From positions 1-64,000 of the forward strand of contig NZ_PPDJ01000001.1 of the NCBI RefSeq assembly GCF_002903145.1: a DNA stretch of 64,000 nucleotides. Direction: 5' to 3'. The DNA comes from Halobacteriovorax sp. DA5. GTDB lineage: Bacteria; Bdellovibrionota; Bacteriovoracia; Bacteriovoracales; Bacteriovoracaceae. The notes under the pieces were generated by a model that did no database searches, was not told the origin of the DNA, and saw only the letters and a list, made by a program, of their open reading frames with translations. Made by a program: the position numbers and the translations under genes. Each line of letters starts with the position of its first letter. Position 1 is the first letter of the stretch. This document shows, one piece after another, positions 57,941-64,000 of this stretch.

Positions 57941-59188
57941 CTACTTTCCCCAAAGTTCTTCTAAACGTTTCTTTATATTATTTTCTACGCCAATCGCTTT
58001 TGGTTGGTAGAACTTTGGCGTTCCTTGAGGTGCGTATTGTTGCTTAACAAAAGCTCCCTCGAAGCTATGTGGATACTGGTAAACAACTTTATGATCTTTA
58101 TCTGGAAAGTTCTTTAAATGCTCTGGAACTTGGATTGTTTGCGAATTCTCTACATATGCTAAGGCTTCGTTTATTGCATTGTAAGCAGCATTACTCTTAA
58201 CGGTACTAGCTAGGTAAGTCGTGGCCTGTGCTAGTGTAATTCGTGCTTCAGGCATACCAATATTTTGAACAACATGAAGTGCATTTGTAGCAACAGTGAG
58301 TGCATTTAAGTCTGCATTACCCACATCTTCACTTGCAAAGATAACTAAGCGTCTGGCGATAAAGACTGGGTCCTCTCCACCATCAAGCATAACAGCTAGC
58401 CATAGAATGGCCGCATTGGGATCACTTCCACGCATACTTTTAATGAAGGCAGAGATTACATCATAGTGGCGATCACCACCAGCATCAAAGTTTCGTGAAT
58501 TTTCTTTGATAATATTTTTAACTGTTTCAAAGTCAATATCTTCGTCTTGTTCAAGAAGAGAGAAAATAACTTCTAAACTTCCAAGAGCAATGCGAGCATC
58601 ACCGTTTGCGTATTCACAAATTAGATCGAGATATTCTTGCGATAATTCTTTTTCTAATTTTGTGATCGTTCTCTTTATAAGAGAGCGAATTTTGTCGGTT
58701 GTGAATGATTTAAGCTCAATAATCTTCATACGAGAAAGAAGAGCGCGATTAACTGAACGACGAGGATTCTCAGTCGTTGCTCCAATAAGAATAAAGCTTC
58801 CTTGTTCCACATGTGGAAGAAGAGCATCTTGTTGGGCCTTATTAAAGCGGTGGATCTCGTCAATAAATATAATGGATTTTCTTTGGAAGTCTCGGGCCTC
58901 GTCTTGTGCCTTTTGGATAAGCTTCTTAAGTTCTGCTACGCCAGATAAAACTGCGCTAAATTCGTAGAAATTTGCGTGAATTTCACTACCTAGCACCTTG
59001 GCCAGCGTGGTTTTTCCACTCCCTGGAGGACCCCAGACAATAAGTGAAGGTATATTTTCACCCTTAAGAAAAGGGAAGCGTCTAGCTAGGGCATCAAAGC
59101 CCTCATAATCCTGCTTGCTACTTGGTCTTACTTGATGAGCAAGTGGTGTGACGGATGAATCTTTTGCGCTGAATAAACCTTGTTGCAT
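57941..59188 (-). CDS. rarA: RarA/MgsA replication-associated AAA ATPase
   Basis: A 415-residue clamp-loader-like ATPase that acts on stalled replication forks. Walker A WGPPGSGKTTLAKVLG (about 50-65), Walker B SIIFIDEIHRFNKAQQDALLPHVEQG, sensor 1 IGATTENPRRSVNRALLSR, and a C-terminal tetramerisation domain with IAFIKSMRGSDPNAALYW-like segment (SAFIKSMRGSDPNAAILWLA). Length is normal. It is divergent from rpsU. Confidence 0.95.
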   Translation of the reverse strand: MQQGLFSAKDSSVTPLAHQVRPSSKQDYEGFDALARRFPFLKGENIPSLIVWGPPGSGKTTLAKVLGSEIHANFYEFSAVLSGVAELKKLIQKAQDEARDFQRKSIIFIDEIHRFNKAQQDALLPHVEQGSFILIGATTENPRRSVNRALLSRMKIIELKSFTTDKIRSLIKRTITKLEKELSQEYLDLICEYANGDARIALGSLEVIFSLLEQDEDIDFETVKNIIKENSRNFDAGGDRHYDVISAFIKSMRGSDPNAAILWLAVMLDGGEDPVFIARRLVIFASEDVGNADLNALTVATNALHVVQNIGMPEARITLAQATTYLASTVKSNAAYNAINEALAYVENSQTIQVPEHLKNFPDKDHKVVYQYPHSFEGAFVKQQYAPQGTPKFYQPKAIGVENNIKKRLEELWGK

Positions 59189-59212
59189 ATATTACCTAAA
59201 GTAAGTTGGCCA

Positions 59213-59242
59213 TTGACACATTGTGGGGCCGTCGTGTAATTT
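59213..59242 (+). promoter_or_regulatory. Likely sigma-70 promoter of rpsU
   Basis: TTGACA (59213-59218), an 18-base spacer and TAATTT (59237-59242), about 110 bases before the rpsU start. Matches are good for the -35 and fair for the -10. Confidence 0.5.
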
Positions 59243-59351
59243 AACATACCAATTAAAGCTAGACAAAATTTAGAGCGTTAAAGCTCTGAATAAATCTCAT
59301 AAAGCTGTCGTTAAAGGTAGTGAGAAAAAAAAATAGAAGGAGGTGAATGTT

Positions 59352-59576
59352 ATGTCTAAAGATTACTCAATCAAAATCGAGATCGATGAAAGATTAAGTG
59401 CGGAAAGAGCTCTTAAGAAATTCAAGAGATACTGCGAAGCTTTCGGTGTTATTAGAGAATACAGAAAGAGACAAGAGTATAAGAAGCCTTCTATTAGAAA
59501 TAAAGAAAAGCTACAAGCGGCTGAGAAGAGAAGAAAGAAAACTCAGACGAAGTACAGTAGAGGTTCTAAAATCTAA
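59352..59576 (+). CDS. rpsU: Small ribosomal subunit protein bS21
   Basis: A 74-residue very basic protein. RALKKFKRYCEAFGVIREYRKRQEYKKPS is the bS21 signature. ATG 59352 was chosen because a complete AAGGAGGTG lies six to seven bases upstream; an upstream GTG at 59343 falls within that site. Function: helps the 30S subunit select start codons. A terminator follows. Confidence 0.96.
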   Translation: MSKDYSIKIEIDERLSAERALKKFKRYCEAFGVIREYRKRQEYKKPSIRNKEKLQAAEKRRKKTQTKYSRGSKI

Positions 59577-59602
59577 TTTGATTTAAATTTCTTATATACT
59601 TT

Positions 59603-59628
59603 AAGGGCTCCCGACGGGAGCCCTTTTT
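59603..59628 (+). terminator. rpsU terminator
   Basis: GGGCTCCC-GAC-GGGAGCCC followed by five Ts: a perfect 8-bp GC-rich stem 29 bases after the rpsU stop. Confidence 0.93.
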
Positions 59629-59679
59629 GTTTTTGTGGCACATGACCGAAAGCGGACGCATGTCTTAAATGGCACAATG

Positions 59680-60501
59680 TTAGTAGAACATTAATTTTAA
59701 AATACTATTCCAACGAGCGTGCATAACTTTAACGTTACGAACATATTCTCTTGGAAATCCTGTCTGACCTTTTTCTAGGTCCATATGAAATACATTCCAT
59801 TGCATATTGAGATCACCCAAACGATCGATAAACCAGCGTTTATCTAACTCTGCCATCATTCTTAATTCAAGTGGCGAAAGGAAGTTATCAAGGAATTGTT
59901 CAAAGGATGGCTTTAGTTCATTAGGTATAATGTAGATAAAGGCATCATTTGAGTAGTTATACATTTTTCCAACGTAATTCTTATAACTTTCAATATGAGG
60001 AACATAGGTTGAAAAATTTGTTCCTTCTGTTAGATGTAGAAGCTGTATATAGGATTGAACACGAAGATTCAGGTTATCAATATTATCAAGTAGAGAGATA
60101 AGATTAATATAGTCGTCAACATTTCCATATTGTTGAGTTGGAAGAGAGATGAAGTCTTCGCGAAGCTTTTTAATATTTCGCTCAGTTGCCTGAATAAGTG
60201 GAACGACTTTTTTTATTTCTTGATAACAAGTCTTTTGATTTTTTTTACACTCGTCATAAGCTCCATCAAATTGCAGTACTAATTTAAGAGTATTTTCTCT
60301 TAAGTTGATAAAGTCTTGTGATGTGTAAGTAATTCTCTTAACGATATAATAGAAGTCATTCTTAAGTGAGCGCAGTTGCGGACGAACATAGCGACGATAG
60401 CTATAGTCATTTAATTTTAGTTTTGAAGAATCAAAATTAAAGTACGGGTATTCCGCAAAACTAGAAAGGGTAAGAAGAATGGCAAAGATTATTTTTTTCA
60501 C
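59680..60501 (-). CDS. Exported hypothetical protein, helical
   Basis: A 273-residue protein with a signal peptide (KKIIFAILLTLSSFA) and a mature part rich in long helices with many Tyr/Lys/Asn. It has a Cys pair (YDECKKNQKTCYQE) near residue 84. No family is recognised. The position beside rpsU on the opposite strand gives no functional clue. Confidence 0.6.
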   Translation of the reverse strand: MKKIIFAILLTLSSFAEYPYFNFDSSKLKLNDYSYRRYVRPQLRSLKNDFYYIVKRITYTSQDFINLRENTLKLVLQFDGAYDECKKNQKTCYQEIKKVVPLIQATERNIKKLREDFISLPTQQYGNVDDYINLISLLDNIDNLNLRVQSYIQLLHLTEGTNFSTYVPHIESYKNYVGKMYNYSNDAFIYIIPNELKPSFEQFLDNFLSPLELRMMAELDKRWFIDRLGDLNMQWNVFHMDLEKGQTGFPREYVRNVKVMHARWNSILKLMFY

Positions 60502-60558
60502 TTCTTAAATGATTGAAGAGGTGGTGCAAAATGTCAATTAGCTTAATAAAAAGTCAAA

Positions 60559-61104
60559 TTAGCCAACGAGATCAAGATCTTCTTGAGGGGCAATGTGACT
60601 TAGTTCAATATATTTTGGCTTCATTTGAAGTGAACGAAACTCCTGAACCCAGCTGTCTGTGTTACATAGAGATATAGAAATATTGTGTTTAGGAATTTTG
60701 TGTTTCGCTAAGATTCTTGGAAAAAGTCTTAGTGGTGAGCCATGTAGCTTGAAGTGAACATCAAGGTGAGATGGAATCTTTCCTGAATAGATGAGTGCTA
60801 AGCAAATAAAAGTTCCCGCATTACAAGTTTCAATTTGAATTCTGTCGCTTTTTACTTTTTTAATAAGTGAGAGTAGGTCGCCAGCATATCTTTCAAGTTC
60901 TTTTGTATTCAAGTTTTCAAATTTAAAGATGTCTTTTCTGTTTTTTGCCGTTAGAAGTCTCTTCTCATTTTCGGAGAAATTTAGATGAGTAAAATTCGTC
61001 ATCATTACTTCATCAAAAGTGGGCTCTTGAGTATCGAATTTGTATACAACGTCGGCCCCAGCACCTTTAACTTTGATTTTTCCAGAAAATAAGACCTTAG
61101 ACAC
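60559..61104 (-). CDS. Hypothetical protein, 181 residues
   Basis: No recognised family. A soluble protein with mixed alpha/beta secondary structure. The central GDLLSLIKKVKSDRIQIETCNAGTFICLALIYSGKIPSHLD could be a small alpha/beta core, perhaps enzyme-like, but no catalytic motif stands out. ATG with AACGAGGT upstream. Confidence 0.55.
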   Translation of the reverse strand: MSKVLFSGKIKVKGAGADVVYKFDTQEPTFDEVMMTNFTHLNFSENEKRLLTAKNRKDIFKFENLNTKELERYAGDLLSLIKKVKSDRIQIETCNAGTFICLALIYSGKIPSHLDVHFKLHGSPLRLFPRILAKHKIPKHNISISLCNTDSWVQEFRSLQMKPKYIELSHIAPQEDLDLVG

Positions 61105-61216
61105 AACGAACCTCGTAGTTACTAAATTGATAATGTTATTTAGTTAATCGGAACGATTGGGTATTTAATTAAGTAAATTTGCTATAAATTTGAAATTTAA
61201 CTAATTATCGTCGAAT

Positions 61217-62068
61217 TTAGTCGTCAGACTCACTCATTAACTGCTTGAAAATATTATTTTTTCTCATTTGAAGCAGTTTCATGATATCTGTGGCCGTCTC
61301 TTCTAGGGCGCGGTCAGTAACGTCAAATACCGGCCATCTCTTGTTCTTGCCAAAGATTTCATTGGCCCATTCTAACTCTTCGATAACCTTATTCGTATCC
61401 GCATAATCACCTGTGTGCTCAGTTGCGCCAAGTTTATTTAAACGGTTTTTACGAATTGAATAAAGTGCTTCAGGGTCAATCGTTAGGGCAAAGATTTTTC
61501 TTTGGTCAATTTCAAAAAGTTCCTTAGGAAGATCTTGTCCGTTAATAATAGGAATATTAACAACCTTAATTCCGTGCTGAGATAGGTAGACAGAAAGAGG
61601 TGTCTTAGATGTACGTGAAATACCAACGAGGATGACATCTGCAAGATGGAGAGTTTCTACGTTTCTTCCATCATCATGGTTAAGAGTGAACTCCATTGCA
61701 GCAACTCGATCAAAGTACTCAGAGTTAACGGCGTGTAGAAGGCCTGGCTCACTCTTTGGTTCTTGGTGAAAGTAATTAGAGAAAGTCGTTAGTACTGGCC
61801 CCATTAAATCAAGGGAGCGCACATGCTTTTGCATTGAGATTTCTTTTGTATATTCTCTAAGTTCTGCTGAAACGATTGTATAAATTACGAGGTCGTGATG
61901 AATAGCTGCTTCGTCAAAAATTGATTTAATTTGTTCCTTTGTGCGAACATTCTTAAAACCTGTATAGAAGACTTCACTTTCTGGGAATTGTGTCATGGCC
62001 GCGCGACTGATTGCCTTTGCAGTAGAACCTGTTCCGTCAGAAATAATAATTATTTTCATTTTTTTCAA
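61217..62068 (-). CDS. ppsR: PEP synthase / PPDK regulatory kinase-phosphorylase
   Basis: A 283-residue DUF299-family protein that phosphorylates and dephosphorylates PEP synthase or pyruvate phosphate dikinase. It begins IIIISDGTGSTAKAISRAAM and has the conserved P-loop-like segment VGISRTSKTPLSVYLSQHG (about 153-171). The length is usual for the family. It precedes miaA and mutL in the same direction with short gaps. The target enzyme gene is not in the window. Confidence 0.92.
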   Translation of the reverse strand: MKKMKIIIISDGTGSTAKAISRAAMTQFPESEVFYTGFKNVRTKEQIKSIFDEAAIHHDLVIYTIVSAELREYTKEISMQKHVRSLDLMGPVLTTFSNYFHQEPKSEPGLLHAVNSEYFDRVAAMEFTLNHDDGRNVETLHLADVILVGISRTSKTPLSVYLSQHGIKVVNIPIINGQDLPKELFEIDQRKIFALTIDPEALYSIRKNRLNKLGATEHTGDYADTNKVIEELEWANEIFGKNKRWPVFDVTDRALEETATDIMKLLQMRKNNIFKQLMSESDD

Positions 62069-62100
62069 AATTAACCTCTAATAAAATCGTTATAACTACT

Positions 62101-63060
62101 TTATTCAAGAATGAAGTCTTCGACAAGGTTATAGATGTCATTTCGCTGACTTAATGGGTGAAAACGAGATAATGGTGTTACTTTTTTTAGGAAAGTTTTT
62201 TGAGACTTCGCGAGCCTGCGAGTTGCAAAATAAATCTTTTCGATAAGTTCTTCTTCAGATGTAATCTCACCATTTAGATATTGAATCGTTTCTTTATAGC
62301 CAATAGTTTTTAGGGCCTTAAGCTCTGGCGAGTGATCATCATTGGCCATAATATCTTCAACCTCTTTAAGCAGTCCCTGTTCTAGCATCTGTTTTGTTCG
62401 CTTCAGTATAATTTCCCAATGCTCTTCTTTTGGAAGCTCAAGGCAAATATTAAGCGTGTCCCAGCCATGAATATTTGTTGAGAAATCATACGCCCCATGA
62501 TCATCGGCTTGCTTTTTTTGATCAGAAATCTTCTTCCCCGTCATGCGATGGTACTCATAAGCACGAGTACGACGATAGTGATCGTTCTCATGAAGATTCT
62601 CAAGTGATTCAGGATCATGAACCTTAAGATAAGCCACAATTGGGGCCATACCTTCTTTTTCATAAAGATCACGGGCCTCTTGCTGAATGGCCTCATCGGT
62701 TGATTCTGATTCATACATGCCGCGAATAAGGCTTCGAAGATAGAAGGCGCTACCTCCAACTAGAATTGGAACAATTCCTTTTGAATGAAGCTCGTTGATT
62801 TTAATTATAGCTAATTCGACAAAGTCAGATGCATTTAATTCTTTCGTAATAGGGGAGATGCTAACGAGATGATGAGTGACACCGTCCATTTCAACTTCGT
62901 CTGGCTTAGCACTTCCAATATTTAATTCATTGTAAAAGAGAACGCTATCGAAGTTGATAACGTGACATTTTTCAATACCAATACGTTTGGCAAGATCAAT
63001 GCTAATACCTGTTTTGCCCGATGCAGTTGGCCCTAATAGAAGAATTAATTTCTTTGTCAT
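62101..63060 (-). CDS. miaA: tRNA dimethylallyltransferase
   Basis: A 319-residue enzyme adding a dimethylallyl group to A37 of tRNAs reading UNN codons. P-loop LLGPTASGKTGISIDLA, then VINFDSVLFYNELNIGSAKP, and PILVGGSAFYLRSLIRGM, followed by RTRAYEYHRMTGKKIS. In MiaA the usual text is DSMQVYR.MDIGTAKP, so DSVLFYNELNIGSAKP is a mildly diverged copy. The start overlaps the mutL stop (ATGA), giving coupled translation. Confidence 0.93.
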   Translation of the reverse strand: MTKKLILLLGPTASGKTGISIDLAKRIGIEKCHVINFDSVLFYNELNIGSAKPDEVEMDGVTHHLVSISPITKELNASDFVELAIIKINELHSKGIVPILVGGSAFYLRSLIRGMYESESTDEAIQQEARDLYEKEGMAPIVAYLKVHDPESLENLHENDHYRRTRAYEYHRMTGKKISDQKKQADDHGAYDFSTNIHGWDTLNICLELPKEEHWEIILKRTKQMLEQGLLKEVEDIMANDDHSPELKALKTIGYKETIQYLNGEITSEEELIEKIYFATRRLAKSQKTFLKKVTPLSRFHPLSQRNDIYNLVEDFILE

Positions 63061-64000
63061 TTTAGTAATTTTTTTAATTTCTTAGGCGAGATTCTTTTTG
63101 CAATTTTCTTTTCTACTAAATCGTAGAAAGAAATAAATGAAAGAAGTCTTCTTACTTCACTTACTTGAAGCTCTAAATCTTCAAGCAGATCATTACCGTT
63201 AATAATATTTGCAGATATTTTTGCGTATGGTAGATCCTCAAATACATGAGAAACAGATCGCAGGACGCATGTATGAGCATCCAAGCGTTCGATTTCAATG
63301 CCCATTGCCATGTATTGCGATAGGTTTTCCATATCCGTCATATCTTTTGAAATTGGCTCTGAAATTAGTAGAGGAGTCATATTGTCGATATCAATTTGCC
63401 CACAAGCTTCATCTAAATATACTTGAGCATCAACAAAGTATGGACCTCTCTCGATGTGATTAAAGAGAAAAATATTTTCACCAAGTGCCGATATCGTTAA
63501 CTCACTTTGCTGGCCACTTGTGTTTTCTCCAAAAAGAGAGCTTTGGCCATGAAAGTCTGTACCTTGATTAAGTTCATTTTGAAATCTTTGTAGATTTAAA
63601 CCACCGCCAAAGTTATTAGCAATAATATTATCTCCACCTTGGTTGAATAGGGCACTTGATAGAGAGTTGAAATTTGCTTCATCTTCATTCATTTCAAGAG
63701 AGTGGTTCTCATTGATATGATCTTGATTTTCTGAAATGAGCTTTTTCGCTGTAGCACTTGTTAGAGAGAATATCTCATTGCTCTTTAAAAATTTAATAAT
63801 TGTTTTATTTGGATGAACGTTTACATCAATTTCATGCTCAGGCACTCTGAATTGCATGATGTAGTCGCCAGTTAAGCCTTGAGGCCAAAACTTTTCCATA
63901 TTTCTAATGATGATCTGATGTATCTTTTTGTCAGTAAAGAGACGGTTGTTTACAAAGAGAAACTGTTGCTTTCCGCTGTATCCTTTTGAGGCATCTTTAG
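63057..64000 (-). CDS. mutL: MutL mismatch repair protein, C-terminal part (truncated by window)
   Basis: The reading frame runs off the window end; the visible part starts within the conserved GYSGKQQFLFVNNRLFTDKKIHQII region and continues through YIMQFRVPEHEIDVNVHPNKTIIKF, both MutL N-domain signatures. A variable linker (about 100 residues) leads to a shorter C-terminal dimerisation region. The endonuclease motif DQHAAxERxxYE is not seen, so this MutL probably lacks nicking activity, as in E. coli. Directly followed by miaA. Confidence 0.93.
   Translation of the reverse strand, partial: KDASKGYSGKQQFLFVNNRLFTDKKIHQIIIRNMEKFWPQGLTGDYIMQFRVPEHEIDVNVHPNKTIIKFLKSNEIFSLTSATAKKLISENQDHINENHSLEMNEDEANFNSLSSALFNQGGDNIIANNFGGGLNLQRFQNELNQGTDFHGQSSLFGENTSGQQSELTISALGENIFLFNHIERGPYFVDAQVYLDEACGQIDIDNMTPLLISEPISKDMTDMENLSQYMAMGIEIERLDAHTCVLRSVSHVFEDLPYAKISANIINGNDLLEDLELQVSEVRRLLSFISFYDLVEKKIAKRISPKKLKKLLK

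Overview
The window reads as the right end of a bacterial chromosome segment carrying one large integrated conjugative element. The right-hand 17 kb (about 46,990-64,000) is ordinary, AT-rich chromosome: rpsU, rarA, miaA, ppsR, mutL, lpdA plus a two-lipoyl E2, two secreted endonuclease I genes and several exported proteins. This mix suggests a Bdellovibrionota-like bacterium, perhaps of the Bacteriovorax/Halobacteriovorax kind. That is an inference from gene content; no rRNA gene is present to confirm it.

The left 46.9 kb is an integrative element. A tyrosine recombinase and an excisionase sit at its left end, and a tRNA-Gly(GCC) gene at its right end, with the tRNA 3' end facing the element. 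Near-identical AGTAGCCA repeats, probable integrase arm sites, occur just inside both ends. From left to right the element holds: (i) 0.2-7.1 kb, accessory genes, including a cytosine methyltransferase coupled to a transposase-like DNA-binding protein, a tandem ribbon-helix-helix protein and a lipoprotein; (ii) 7.1-26 kb, an F-type (MPF-F) conjugation system with TraG/H/C/V/B/K/E/L/U-like proteins, a thioredoxin-like protein, a pilin candidate, a GspE/PilB-like ATPase and an FtsK-like coupling ATPase with a Replic_Relax-like partner. A reversed cassette of two ATPase genes interrupts it; (iii) 26-28 kb, two small sigma-region-4 regulators and three copies of a 54-bp repeat; (iv) 28-39.3 kb, a signalling cassette; (v) 39.4-45.6 kb, a diversity-generating retroelement (DGR); (vi) a double-HTH regulator and right-end hairpins.

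Two systems stand out. The signalling cassette encodes a sigma-54-dependent response regulator behind its own sigma-54 promoter and palindromic upstream site, a small exported protein ending in GGTICF, a peptide-binding SBP_bac_5 protein, a YcaO-family ATP-dependent cyclodehydratase homologue and a DctB-like hybrid histidine kinase. All are on one strand with overlaps or minimal gaps. This resembles a modified-peptide make-bind-sense-respond circuit, followed by a receiver-methyltransferase fusion and LysM envelope proteins.

The DGR is complete: a 1110-residue lipoprotein target with a C-terminal variable repeat, an HTH accessory gene, avd, a reverse transcriptase with the IGNLTSQ signature, and a template repeat. 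Template and variable repeats are 113 bp each and differ at 14 positions, 13 of which are adenines in the template. The element therefore carries a machine that would diversify a surface-displayed binding protein, on a vehicle able to move between hosts.
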